Assembly (NCBI RefSeq): GCF_040096055.1
Contig: NZ_JBBMFK010000020.1
Location: 4,363-68,362 of the forward strand
Direction of reading: 5' to 3'
Source: Pseudoflavonifractor intestinihominis
GTDB taxonomy: Bacteria > Bacillota > Clostridia > Oscillospirales > Oscillospiraceae
Length of the DNA: 64,000 bases
A model generated the notes under the pieces. It did not search any database, was not told the origin of the DNA, and saw nothing but the letters and a program-made list of their open reading frames with translations. Position 1 is the stretch's first letter. The number at the start of each line of letters is the position of its first letter. Both the position numbers and the translations under genes were made by a program. Shown here piece by piece: positions 16,607-25,110 of this stretch.

Positions 16607-17428
16607 ATGTCCCAACTGCCCAGATCCATCGGTCTTACCGGAGTGAAAAACGCCCGCGAGTTGGGCGGCATTCCCGCCGCCGGCGGAAAACAGGTGCGGA
16701 AGGGGCTGCTGCTGCGCACCGGCGCCCTGTGGGAGGCCACGGAGGAGGACCGCCGCATCCTTGCCCAGGACTACCATCTGGCCTGGGTGGCCGACTTCCG
16801 CACCCTCAAGGAGGCCGGCGCACGGCCCGACCCCGCTTTCCGGGGCACCTCCTTCTACCACCTGCTGGTGCTGGACGAGAACGGCGGCGGTATGAGCCAG
16901 GCCGCCCGCTCGGTGGCGGAGCACGACCGGAGCGACTTCAACGCCCTGCTGCTGGCCATGGCCAGGTCGGGCACCTTCAGCAACCGGTCCTACTGTGAGA
17001 TGTTCTTCACCGCCTGGGGGCTGGAGGCCTACCGGGCCTTCCTGGACCTGGCCCTGAAGAACGACGGAGAGCACGCCCTCCTCTTCCACTGCACCGCCGG
17101 CAAGGACCGCACCGGCATCGCCGCGGCCCTGCTCCTCTCCGCCCTGGGGGCCGACCGGGAGGCCATCCTGGAGGACTTCCTCCTCACCAACCGGTATCTG
17201 GCCCACGAGCTGGCCCAGGCCGAGGCCTATGCCCGGCAGAACTGCCCCGGCGACGCCGAGGCCCTCATGCCCGCCATCCAGGCCACCGCGGGCGTGGACC
17301 GGCAGAACCTGGCGCTTCTGCTGGAGGAGATCGACCAGCGGTTCGGCTCCATGGACGCCTTTCTCACCGGCCCCATGGGCCTCAACAACCGGAAGCTGGA
17401 GCGCCTGCAGGGCATCTATCTGGAGTAA
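16607..17428 (+). CDS. Tyrosine/serine protein phosphatase (Y_phosphatase3 family)
   Basis: 273 residues with the CX5R phosphatase signature HCTAGKDRTGIAAALLL at about residue 163-180. The Y_phosphatase3 N-terminus is also present (SIGLTGVKNARELGG, LLRTGALWEATEEDRRIL, WVADFRT). No signal peptide, so cytosolic. Such enzymes act on phosphotyrosine, phosphoserine or, in some homologues, phosphoinositides; the substrate here is unknown. AAAGGAG precedes ATG 16607, and a terminator follows the stop by 35 bp. Confidence 0.9.
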   Translation: MSQLPRSIGLTGVKNARELGGIPAAGGKQVRKGLLLRTGALWEATEEDRRILAQDYHLAWVADFRTLKEAGARPDPAFRGTSFYHLLVLDENGGGMSQAARSVAEHDRSDFNALLLAMARSGTFSNRSYCEMFFTAWGLEAYRAFLDLALKNDGEHALLFHCTAGKDRTGIAAALLLSALGADREAILEDFLLTNRYLAHELAQAEAYARQNCPGDAEALMPAIQATAGVDRQNLALLLEEIDQRFGSMDAFLTGPMGLNNRKLERLQGIYLE

Positions 17429-17463
17429 ATTTCGCCATATTGGGCCGCATTTTGGCCTTTTCA

Positions 17464-17504
17464 GCCGTCCTCCGGCAGGATTTTCCCGCCGGAGGACGGC
17501 TTTT
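17464..17504 (+). terminator. Terminator after the phosphatase gene
   Basis: Thirteen-bp perfect stem GCCGTCCTCCGGC / GCCGGAGGACGGC with a TTTT tail. Confidence 0.88.
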
Positions 17505-17536
17505 CAAAAAATATTCACAAAGTGGCCTTCTCCGTT

Positions 17537-17736
17537 CATAAAATGTTCCCATTTTTTTCAGACTGGTTTCAGCTTGATTGGGTATCATATGCATGTCAAC
17601 AGAGATGATACCTCTCTCTTTTGACTCTTCCCAAGCCCGGACGGAGCCTTGAGCAAGTTCCGCCGATCGGGCCGCGTTTCTTCTTTCCTTCTTTCCCGGC
17701 AAAAAGCCGGCCTGTCTGACAGGCCGGCTTTTTGCC
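17537..17736. other. Gene-free stretch with an inverted repeat and a bidirectional terminator
   Basis: GGTATCAT (17581-17588) and ATGATACC (17605-17612) form an 8-bp inverted repeat, operator- or hairpin-like. Downstream, 17698-17736 is a near-perfect palindrome GGCAAAAAGCCGGCCTG / CAGGCCGGCTTTTTGCC, a terminator able to work in both directions. Between them lies a GC-rich segment capable of local pairing (CCCG...CGGG near 17636-17672). A small RNA between the repeat and the terminator is possible but no clear promoter is seen. Nothing is recognised in 17737-17857. Confidence 0.45.
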
Positions 17737-17857
17737 GTCTATTCTGCGCTTTCGGAGCGAAACCTGACCCTTTCACCATCAAAAGTGTATTGCCTGCCCC
17801 ATCTTTTGCTTCGCCGGGCTAATGCGGAGGCCCATTTGTGGCACTGTAAGCTGCCGT

Positions 17858-18402
17858 CCCCCTCATCCGCCCCCTTCGGGGGCACCTTCCCCCCAGGGGG
17901 AAGGCTTGCCTGGGGGAAAAGCTGAAACACGGCGCAGAGACTGGGTGCGGCATTGAGAACGGTCATTGAATTGCAGCGGCTTACAAGTCTGGGGGCTAAC
18001 CCTGCTCGGGCAGAAGGGGAACGGCACGCAGGGCGCCGAACCGGCAAGCAACTACTTTCAAGTTGGGCGGCTTCTTGGACACCACCGCCGCAAGCCGCGT
18101 CCCCGAAGGGGGTACCAGGGGGAAACGGGCGCGTTTGGCCCTGAAAGGGCCCTCCGCGCCTGTGCCCCATGGCGGCTTTTGGGTACTTTTCGCCGGAGAA
18201 AAGTACCCCGCCGGAGGCTCGTCCTCGCAAGCTTCATATCCCTCGTCCCGCCGCAAGCGGCAGGCCTCGCTCACTCCGCTGCTCGTCCTCTCCCCACGGA
18301 AGGCGTTCCGCCTTCCGCGGGGGCCCCATTTACCGCGCTATGACCGGTTCCCCTCATCCGTCATTTGCTCCGCAAATGCCACCTTTCCCCCAGGGGAAAG
18401 GC
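17858..18402 (-). repeat. Composite hairpin repeat E4, reverse orientation
   Basis: Reverse-oriented A-D-C-B-A composite. The left A has a distinct second stem (GCCCCC-TTC-GGGGGC). Modules D, C (GGTACTTTTC/GAAAAGTACC hairpin) and B (GGAAGGCGTTCCGCCTTCC hairpin) follow, and the right A uses GTCATTTGC/GCAAATG. It has the opposite polarity to E1-E3 and E5. Confidence 0.85.
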
Positions 18403-18471
18403 TTGGGGTGCCGCACTATTTTCTCCCCGCGCTGGTACAACGGACTCTTAATAAAGGCCATGGGCACCGCC

Positions 18472-18500
18472 TTGCGGGCCGGGGCCGGTTCTGGTATACT
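18472..18500 (+). promoter_or_regulatory. Promoter of the yaaO-darA-holB-ricT cluster
   Basis: TTGCGG (18472-18477), 17-base spacer, TATACT (18495-18500), 28 bp before the first start codon. Confidence 0.7.
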
Positions 18501-18528
18501 GGAGAAAACGCTTCCGGGAGATGACGCC

Positions 18529-19863
18529 ATGGGACCCACCCCCCTCTACGATGCCCTTCGGGCCTTTTCCGCCCAAAGCCCCCTGCGGATGCACATGCCC
18601 GGCCACAAGGGGGCCGCCATGCCCGCCCCCGCGTTCACCCCCCTGGCGGCCATCGACTTCACCGAGCTGCCCCCCACCGGCGACCTGTTCTCCGGGGACG
18701 GGCCCATCAAGGAGGCCGAGGACCTGTGGCGGGACGCCCTCCATATGGGGGAGTGCCTGTTCCTCACCGGCGGCTCCACCCAGGGCATGCTGACCGCCCT
18801 CACCCTCACCTGCCGCCCCGGGGACGCCGTGCTGCTGGACCGGGGGTGTCACCGGTCGGTGTACAACGCCCTGGCCCTGCTGGACCTGCACCCCGTGTTT
18901 CTCCCCCGTCCCTGGCTGGCGGAGGCCGGCGTCACCGGCCCGGTTTCTCCACAGGACGTGGAAAATCTGTTGAATTCCCACCCGGAAATCAAGACTGTCT
19001 GTATTACATCGCCTACATATTACGGTGTGTTGTCGGATTTGCCCGCTCTGGCCAACCTGATTCACCACAGAGGTGGAAAGCTGGTGGTGGACGCGGCCCA
19101 CGGCGCCCACCTGCCCTTCCTGGGGTACAGGGGCATGGAGGAAGTGGACGTGGCCGTGGTGTCCGCCCACAAGACACTCCCCGCCCTGGGCCAGACCGCC
19201 CTGCTGCTGTCGGGAAAAGGCAGCGGCTTTGCCCACGGCGACCTGCGCTCCGCCGCTTCCCTGTACGGCAGCTCCAGCCCCTCCTACGTGCTCATGGCCA
19301 GCCTGGACCTGGCCCGGGCCTGGATGGAGGACGAGGGCAAACCGGCCTATGAGGAGACTGCCCGGCTGACGGCAGACCTGCGGCGGCGCTTCCCCGCCCT
19401 GACCGAGGACATGGCCCCCCTGGACCCCACCCGGTTCGTGCTGCGCACCGGGGACGGTTTTGCCGTCCAGGAGGCCCTGGAAAAACTGGGGGTGTGGCCC
19501 GAGATGGCGGACGCCGGCCATGTGGTGTTCATCCCCACCTGCGCTGACGGCCCGGAGGAGTTCGCCCGGCTCTCCCAGGCCATTTCCCGGGTGAATCCGC
19601 CGCCCCCGGAGAACAATCCCTTCCCGCCGCCGCCCCCCCTGCCCCGGCTGGTGTGCTCCCCCAGACAGGCCCGCTTCGCCCCCTGGGAGACCGTGCCCTT
19701 TGCCGCCGCCCAGGGCCGGGTGTCCGCCGGGCAGATCGCCCCCTATCCGCCGGGGGTGCCCGTGGTGGCCCCCGGGGAGGAAATCGGGAAAAAACATCTC
19801 GCATATTTGTCGCAGATAGGTTATAATATGGGAAAAGAGGGCTGCCGGGTGCTCTGCCTGTAA
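18529..19863 (+). CDS. Orn/Lys/Arg decarboxylase-family PLP enzyme (YaaO-like)
   Basis: 444 residues. Signature MHMPGHKG at about residues 22-29, TGGSTQG, and the PLP-lysine motif SAHKTLPALGQ with Lys near residue 215. An amino-acid decarboxylase of the fold-type I family (arginine, lysine or ornithine; substrate not predictable). Gene order decarboxylase-darA-holB-ricT matches the B. subtilis yaaO-tmk-yaaQ-yaaR-holB-yaaT region but lacks tmk and yaaR. GGGAG lies before ATG 18529. A proline-rich segment (ENNPFPPPPPLPRLV) precedes the C-terminal domain. Confidence 0.9.
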   Translation: MGPTPLYDALRAFSAQSPLRMHMPGHKGAAMPAPAFTPLAAIDFTELPPTGDLFSGDGPIKEAEDLWRDALHMGECLFLTGGSTQGMLTALTLTCRPGDAVLLDRGCHRSVYNALALLDLHPVFLPRPWLAEAGVTGPVSPQDVENLLNSHPEIKTVCITSPTYYGVLSDLPALANLIHHRGGKLVVDAAHGAHLPFLGYRGMEEVDVAVVSAHKTLPALGQTALLLSGKGSGFAHGDLRSAASLYGSSSPSYVLMASLDLARAWMEDEGKPAYEETARLTADLRRRFPALTEDMAPLDPTRFVLRTGDGFAVQEALEKLGVWPEMADAGHVVFIPTCADGPEEFARLSQAISRVNPPPPENNPFPPPPPLPRLVCSPRQARFAPWETVPFAAAQGRVSAGQIAPYPPGVPVVAPGEEIGKKHLAYLSQIGYNMGKEGCRVLCL

Positions 19864-19918
19864 GTGTGTGGCGGGCAGGCCCGCCCTCTCTCTCATTGTT
19901 CCTTTAGGAGGGATTACC

Positions 19919-20242
19919 ATGAAACTGATTCTTGCCATCATCAACCGGGACGACGCCAACGCCGTCACCCAGTCCCTGACCAAAGCAGGCTTCTCCTCCA
20001 CCAAGCTGTCCACCACCGGCGGCTTCCTCATGGCGGGCAACGTCACCATCCTGGTGGGCGTGGACGAGGAGAAGGTCCAGGCTGTGATCGACATCATCAA
20101 GGAGCACTCCCACAGCCGCAAGGAGCTGATCCCCACCACCACCGAGATGAGCTACGGGTATTACCCCTCCATGCCGGTGGAAGTGCTGGTGGGCGGCGCC
20201 ACCATCTTCGTGGTGGACATCGAGCGGTTCGAGCGCGTCTGA
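19919..20242 (+). CDS. darA: Cyclic-di-AMP receptor DarA (PII-like)
   Basis: 107 residues, typical length. MKLILAIINRDDANAVTQSL matches the DarA/PstA (YaaQ) N-terminus, with the conserved FSSTKLSTTGGFLMAGN and VEVLVGGATIFVVD segments that form the c-di-AMP pocket in the trimer. Cytosolic signal receptor; its downstream target is not settled. GGAGGG precedes ATG 19919. The stop overlaps the holB start (TGATG), indicating translational coupling. Confidence 0.93.
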   Translation: MKLILAIINRDDANAVTQSLTKAGFSSTKLSTTGGFLMAGNVTILVGVDEEKVQAVIDIIKEHSHSRKELIPTTTEMSYGYYPSMPVEVLVGGATIFVVDIERFERV

Positions 20243-21237
20243 TGAACCTGAGCCTGTTGGCGGGCAACGCCGCCCTCAAGGGGCAGCTGGAGGCCCAGAC
20301 CGCCCGTCGGGGCCTGTCCCATGCGTACATCCTCAGCGGTCCGGCCGGGGTGGGCAAGCGTACGCTCTCCCGGGTCCTGGCCGCTGCCTTTGTATGCAGG
20401 GGCGGCGGGGACAAGCCCTGCCTCTCCTGCCCCGACTGCCGCAAGGCCATGGGGGGCATCCACCCGGATATCTCCGTCATCGGGGACGACGGCAAGGACA
20501 TCAACGTGGCCCAGATCCGCTCCCTCCGGGCCGACGCATACATCCGCCCCAACGAGGCCGGGCGCAAGGTGTACATCCTGGAAAACGCCCAGACCATGAA
20601 CGCCAGCGCCCAGAACGCCATGCTCAAGCTGCTGGAGGAGGGGCCGCCCTACGCCGCCTTCCTCCTCCTCACCGACAACGCCGCCGCCCTGCTCCAGACC
20701 GTCCGGTCCCGGTGCGAGACATTGACGCTCTCCCCGGTGACCGAGGCCGAGGCGGAGGCCTGGCTGATGGGCAAGTATCCGGACAGGCCAAGGGAGGCTC
20801 TCTCCCAGGCCGCCCGCCGGTGCGAGGGCCTGCTGGGCCGGGCCGTGGAGGAGCTGGAGGGCGCCGCCGGCGCCGACGATCAGGCCCGCACTGCCGCCCC
20901 CCAGCTGATCGCCCGGCTGTCCGCCGGGGACGAGCTGGCCCTGATGGAATTCTGCATCTCCCTGGAGAAGTGGGACCGGGACAGCCTGGCCGCCCTGTTC
21001 TCCGAGGGGGTCCTGCTGCTGCGCCACGCCCTGGTGCTCCAGACCGGCGGGGACTGCGGCGAGACCGACCCGGACCGCCGCGCCGCCGCTGCCAACGCCG
21101 CCCGCGCCCTGTCCCCCAGGGCCCTGCTCTCCGCCGTGGACGTGCTGGAGAAGCTGCGCGCCTCCTGCGCCTTCAACGTGGGCGCGGGACACCTGGCCGG
21201 CTGGCTGTGCGCCGCCCTGGCCCGCTGCCGGGGGTAA
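20242..21237 (+). CDS. holB: DNA polymerase III delta-prime subunit
   Basis: 331 residues. Clamp-loader AAA+ protein with a Walker A-like SGPAGVGKRTLS, a zinc module CLSCPDC preceded by another Cys in the same loop, and the RSLRADAYIRPNEAGRKVYI and SAQNAMLKLLEEGP segments characteristic of HolB. Part of the tau3-delta-delta' clamp loader. Starts on the darA stop. The C-terminal third is divergent, as usual. Confidence 0.93.
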   Translation: MNLSLLAGNAALKGQLEAQTARRGLSHAYILSGPAGVGKRTLSRVLAAAFVCRGGGDKPCLSCPDCRKAMGGIHPDISVIGDDGKDINVAQIRSLRADAYIRPNEAGRKVYILENAQTMNASAQNAMLKLLEEGPPYAAFLLLTDNAAALLQTVRSRCETLTLSPVTEAEAEAWLMGKYPDRPREALSQAARRCEGLLGRAVEELEGAAGADDQARTAAPQLIARLSAGDELALMEFCISLEKWDRDSLAALFSEGVLLLRHALVLQTGGDCGETDPDRRAAAANAARALSPRALLSAVDVLEKLRASCAFNVGAGHLAGWLCAALARCRG

Positions 21238-21306
21238 GGGCCCATTTCCGCCGCCATCGGGCGGCCCTATTCTGAACGCGCGCCCAGGTGGGCGCTGGAG
21301 GTACCT

Positions 21307-22710
21307 ATGACCGAAATCATCAGCGTCCGCTTCAAGAGCGGAGGCAAGGAGTACTACTTCGACCCCAGGGGCACCCAGGTCCGGGCCGGACAGGGCGTCA
21401 TCATCGAGACCTCCCGGGGCATCGAGTACGGCGAGTGCGCCAAGGGCAACACCATGGTGGAGGACGAGAGCGTGGTGCCCCCCCTCCGCCCCCTGGTGCG
21501 CATCGCCACGGAGAAAGACCTGGACATCGTCTCCCGCAACCGGGAGAAGGAGAAAAAGGCCTTCCAGATCTGCCAGGAGAAGATCGCCGCCCACGGGCTG
21601 GACATGAAGCTGGTGGAGGTGGAGTACAACTTCGAGGGGAACAAGATCCTCTTCTTCTTCACCAGCGAGGGCCGGGTGGACTTCCGCGCCCTGGTGAAGG
21701 ACCTGGCCGGCGTGTTCCACACCCGCATCGAGCTGCGGCAGATCGGCGTCCGGGACGAGGCCAAAATGCTGGGCGGCCTGGGCATCTGCGGCCGTCCCTT
21801 CTGCTGCGCCTCCTTCCTGGACGACTTCCAGCCCGTGTCCATCAAGATGGCCAAGACCCAGAGCCTGTCCCTCAACCCCACCAAGATCTCGGGCACCTGC
21901 GGGCGGCTCATGTGCTGCCTGAAGTACGAGCAGGACGCCTATGAGGACGCGGTGAAGCGGATGCCCAAGAACGAGAGCTTTGTGGAGACCCCCGAGGGCG
22001 TGGGCACTGTGTCCCAGGTGAACCTGCTGCGGGAGACGGTGAAGGTGCGGCTGGACGACGCGCCGGAGAACCCCCGCTGCTTCCACAACTGCGAGATCTG
22101 CGTGGTGCGCAACGGCAAGGGCAAGCGACCGGAGGGGTATGTGCCCCCGCCGCCGGAGGAGCTGGCCAAGCTGCGCAAGGTGACCCCGCCGCCGGAGGAC
22201 CCGGAGGAGCGGCTGCGCAGCAGCCTGGGCACCGCCCTCACCGGTCTGGGGCTGACCGCCTCGGTGCGTGCCGAGGGGGAGAAGCAGGCCGAGGGCGCCA
22301 AGCCCGGCCGGAGCCGCAGCCGGAACCGGAACCGGGGCGGCGAGGGCAAGGTCGAGCAGCCTGCCCGCCAGGGCCAGGAGGCCCGGCCCCAGAAGAAGCA
22401 GGAGAGCAAGCCCCGTCCCGAGCAGAAGAAGGCCGAGCCCAAGGCCCTGCCCGAGGGCAAGCCCAAGCAGGAGAAGCGGCCGGACAAGCCCCAGCAGAGG
22501 CCCAGAGGGGACAAGCCCAAGCAGGAGCGGCCTCCTCAGCAGGCCCAGCAGCAGCCCAGGCCCAAGGCTGAGACCAAGCCCGCCGAGACGGTGAACACCG
22601 AGGGCGCCGCCGAGGGCGGCGAGAAGAAGTCCACCCGGCACCGCCACCGCCGATACCGTCCCCGCCCCAAGGGGGAGGGCGGCGGCAATCCCCCTGCGCC
22701 CCAGGGCTAA
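21307..22710 (+). CDS. ricT: RicT/YaaT (PSP1 domain) with a long basic tail
   Basis: 467 residues. The N-terminal 280 residues are PSP1/RicT: KMLGGLGICGRPFCCASFL, GTCGRLMCCLKYE and FHNCEICVV supply the conserved cysteines implicated in Fe-S binding by the RicA-RicF-RicT complex, which assists RNase Y in mRNA maturation and affects sporulation and competence. The last 160 residues are low complexity, Lys/Arg/Pro/Gln-rich (SRSRNRNRGG, PRPEQKKAEPKALPEGK), much longer than in B. subtilis (about 275 residues in all) and probably RNA-binding or disordered. Good ribosome site (GGAGGTACCT). Confidence 0.92.
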   Translation: MTEIISVRFKSGGKEYYFDPRGTQVRAGQGVIIETSRGIEYGECAKGNTMVEDESVVPPLRPLVRIATEKDLDIVSRNREKEKKAFQICQEKIAAHGLDMKLVEVEYNFEGNKILFFFTSEGRVDFRALVKDLAGVFHTRIELRQIGVRDEAKMLGGLGICGRPFCCASFLDDFQPVSIKMAKTQSLSLNPTKISGTCGRLMCCLKYEQDAYEDAVKRMPKNESFVETPEGVGTVSQVNLLRETVKVRLDDAPENPRCFHNCEICVVRNGKGKRPEGYVPPPPEELAKLRKVTPPPEDPEERLRSSLGTALTGLGLTASVRAEGEKQAEGAKPGRSRSRNRNRGGEGKVEQPARQGQEARPQKKQESKPRPEQKKAEPKALPEGKPKQEKRPDKPQQRPRGDKPKQERPPQQAQQQPRPKAETKPAETVNTEGAAEGGEKKSTRHRHRRYRPRPKGEGGGNPPAPQG

Positions 22711-22722
22711 AGAAATATACAA

Positions 22723-22757
22723 ACGCGGCGTCTCGTCTTGAGACGCCGCGTTTTTTT
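22723..22757 (+). terminator. Terminator after ricT
   Basis: Twelve-bp stem ACGCGGCGTCTC / GAGACGCCGCGT followed by T7. Confidence 0.92.
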
Positions 22758-22762
22758 GTTTT

Positions 22763-23601
22763 GCCTTCCCCTGTGTTTGCCTTCCCCTGGGGGAAGGTGG
22801 CTGGCCGCAGGCCAGACGGATGAGGGGAAAGGCAGGTCATAGCGCAGTAAATGGGGCCCCCGCGGAAGGTGGAACGCCTTTCGCGGGGAGAGGAGCCGCA
22901 GTAAAATGAGCGAGCTTTCGCCTTCAGGCGGAAGCGAGGGATATGGCACTTACGGCGACGACGTCTCCGACGGCCTACTTTCCAGCGAGGGAAAGTAGGC
23001 AAAGCTCGCCATGGGGCAACAGGCGCAGAGGGCCCTTCCAGGGCCAAATGCGCCCGTTTCCCCCTGGTACCCCCTTTCCCGGGGGCCCCGCCGAAGCCCA
23101 GCGAAGTGGGTTCGGTGGGGAGAGGACGAGCAGCGGAGTGAACGAGCCCTGGCATTTATGCCGGGGTGAGCGATACGCAGCTTGCGAGGACGAGGTCCGG
23201 CGGCGGTGTCCAATCACCTGCCGTATTTGAGAGAAGTTACTATGCCGGTTCGGTGCCCAGCGCGCCGTAACTGCATGGCCCGAGCAGAGTTACCCGCCCA
23301 GACTTGTGAGCTGCTGCAATTCAATGACCTTTCTCAATGCCGCACAAAGTCTCTGCGCCGTGTTTCAGACACTGCCCGAGGCAGGCCTTCCCCTGGTGGA
23401 GGAAGCCTATAGGGTGAGTTTTAAGCCTTCCCCCATGGGGGAAGGTGGCTGGCCGCAGGCCAGACGGATGAGGGGAAAGCCCCTGCTCACCGCCGCAGTC
23501 CCCCTCATCAGTCACGCTTTCGCGTGACAGCTTCCCCCAACGGGGGAAGCCTGTGTAGCCCGTCTCAATGCCCCAGTGAGCACACTGGGGCGGATGAGGG
23601 G
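22763..23601 (+). repeat. Composite hairpin repeat E5 (longest copy)
   Basis: About 840 bp: a partial A hairpin, a complete A (GGCTGGCC/GGCCAGA), a B module (CGGAAGGTGGAACGCCTTTCG hairpin region), C, a second B (GCCGAAGCCC/GGGTTCGG), D, and then three more A units. These are forward with GGCTGGCC, reverse with TCACGC/GCGTGA, and forward with CCCCAGTG. It lies at the point where gene polarity flips from plus (noc to ricT) to minus (jag operon). Confidence 0.85.
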
Positions 23602-23664
23602 AACCGCGGACATCGTGCAGCCTGCAAGGACAAGGGGCGGAGAGCGGAAAGGCCAAAAGCCGCC

Positions 23665-24159
23665 CTACACCAGGCCGTACTTCCGGCACACGGCCCGGTA
23701 TGCCTCCTGGTCCCCGGCGCAGTCGCTCAGCGCCCGCAGCAGCTCCGCCAGGGTATCCAGATCCGCCCCGCTCAGAGGCAGCTCCAGAGGCGTGATCTTC
23801 ATCTGTTCCTGGGCGTCGGCGGCGGAGTAGGCCCCGGTGTAGGCGTACACCCCGATGCGGTCGGTGAGGGCGTGGAGGTTGCCCGAGTTTGGGTCACGGT
23901 CAAAGGTCTGGAGGGACAGAAGAAACTCCGTCTCCCCACGCCGGACGCACACCCACATCCAATCCCGCAGGTCGTAGGGCGGGGCCAGACGGCGGCCCGA
24001 GGTGTACCGCCCGATCCCCGATCCGCCGGGGCGGGGACCGGTGTCAAAGTCGGGCAGGGCCTTGAAATAGGCGGCCATCCTGTCCCGCTCCTGCCTCCGG
24101 GCCCGGCGGTACTGGTCCCGGAGGGCGGAAAAATCCGCCCCGTGGTCCGTGTCCCTCAA
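23665..24159 (-). CDS. Uncharacterised small soluble protein
   Basis: 164 residues, family not recognised. Acidic/Arg-rich N-terminus (SALRDQYRRARRQERDRMAA), a central WMWVCVRRGETEFLLSLQTF segment and a helical C-terminus (SGADLDTLAELLRALSDCAG). No signal peptide or membrane helix. Starts at TTG (plus-strand CAA 24157-24159) with GGGAGAGG just upstream. It lies beyond the jag terminator, so it is probably expressed separately. Confidence 0.65.
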   Translation of the reverse strand: MRDTDHGADFSALRDQYRRARRQERDRMAAYFKALPDFDTGPRPGGSGIGRYTSGRRLAPPYDLRDWMWVCVRRGETEFLLSLQTFDRDPNSGNLHALTDRIGVYAYTGAYSAADAQEQMKITPLELPLSGADLDTLAELLRALSDCAGDQEAYRAVCRKYGLV

Positions 24160-24234
24160 GGTCCTCTCCCCTTTCCAACGCTGTATCAGCCATAGGATAC
24201 CACGCCCCAGGGCGGCGGAGCAATCCCCCCATGC

Positions 24235-24269
24235 AAAAAGCGCCGGAGACTGATGTCTCCGGCGCTTTT
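24235..24269 (-). terminator. Terminator after jag (works in both directions)
   Basis: AAAAAGCGCCGGAGAC / GTCTCCGGCGCTTTT, a 15-bp stem with A and T runs on opposite flanks. It ends the rpmH-to-jag transcription unit. Confidence 0.9.
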
Positions 24270-24286
24270 ATCGCGGGTTATGGCGT

Positions 24287-25078
24287 TTACTGTCCCCGGT
24301 GCTCGCCCCGGCTGTAGGCCACCACGGTGCGGCGGTTGGGCTCGGTGCCGGTGGAGTAGGTGGTCACGTCGGGGTAGTCCTGAAGGGCGGTGTGGATCAC
24401 GTGGCGCTCGTAGGCGTTCATGGGCTCCAGCGTCACGTTCCGGCGGTACTTGACCACCTTGCCCGCCACCTTCTGGGCCAGACGGGCCAGGCTCTCCTCC
24501 CGCTTGGCGCGGTAGCCCTCGGCGTCCACGTGGACCCGGACCCGGTGGGACTGGCCGTGGTTGACGGCGTAGTTGGTCAGCTGCTGGATGGCGTCCAGGG
24601 TCTCGCCCCGGCGGCCGATCAGACCGCCCAGGTGCTCGCCCAGCAGCTCCACCTCATAGGTGTTCTCCTCACCCAGGGTGACGGAGGGGACCGCGTCTGA
24701 ACCCATGTGGGCCAGCAGGCCGGTCAGGAAGGTCTGAATCTTCTCTGCGCGCTCGTCGCCGTCCACAGCGGCGGCAGCGGGCTGAGCCTTGGGCTCCTCG
24801 GCCACAGGGGCCTTGGGAGCCTCCGGAGCGGCCTTGGGAGCCTCCTCCGCCACAGGGGCGGGGGCCTCGGCGGGCTTCTCCTCGGCCACGGGCTCCTCGT
24901 CGGGGGCCTCGTAGGTCACCTTCACCTTGGCCGGGGAGGCGCCGATGCCCAGGAAGCCGGTCTTGGCCCGCTCCAGCACCTCCACGGACACGTCGTCCCG
25001 GTCCATACCCAGCTTCTGGAGGGCGGCCTCAATGGCGGCCTCCTCGGTGCGGCCGGTGCTCTCAATATACTTCAGCAT
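24287..25078 (-). CDS. khpB: RNA-binding protein Jag/KhpB
   Basis: 263 residues: Jag_N domain (1-50, MLKYIESTGRTEEAAIEAAL and KTGFLGIGASPAKVKV), an Ala/Pro/Glu-rich linker (about 55-110), a KH domain with the GGLIGRRGETLDAIQQL loop and a C-terminal R3H domain (MNAYERHVIHTALQ, GTEPNRRTVVAYSRG). Binds RNA with KhpA and influences cell elongation and division in Gram-positives. Follows yidC by 32 bp as in most Firmicutes. mnmE, usually next, is absent here. Confidence 0.95.
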   Translation of the reverse strand: MLKYIESTGRTEEAAIEAALQKLGMDRDDVSVEVLERAKTGFLGIGASPAKVKVTYEAPDEEPVAEEKPAEAPAPVAEEAPKAAPEAPKAPVAEEPKAQPAAAAVDGDERAEKIQTFLTGLLAHMGSDAVPSVTLGEENTYEVELLGEHLGGLIGRRGETLDAIQQLTNYAVNHGQSHRVRVHVDAEGYRAKREESLARLAQKVAGKVVKYRRNVTLEPMNAYERHVIHTALQDYPDVTTYSTGTEPNRRTVVAYSRGEHRGQ

Positions 25079-25110
25079 GCGCTGTTTTCTCTCCTTTTTG
25101 AGGAAAAGTG

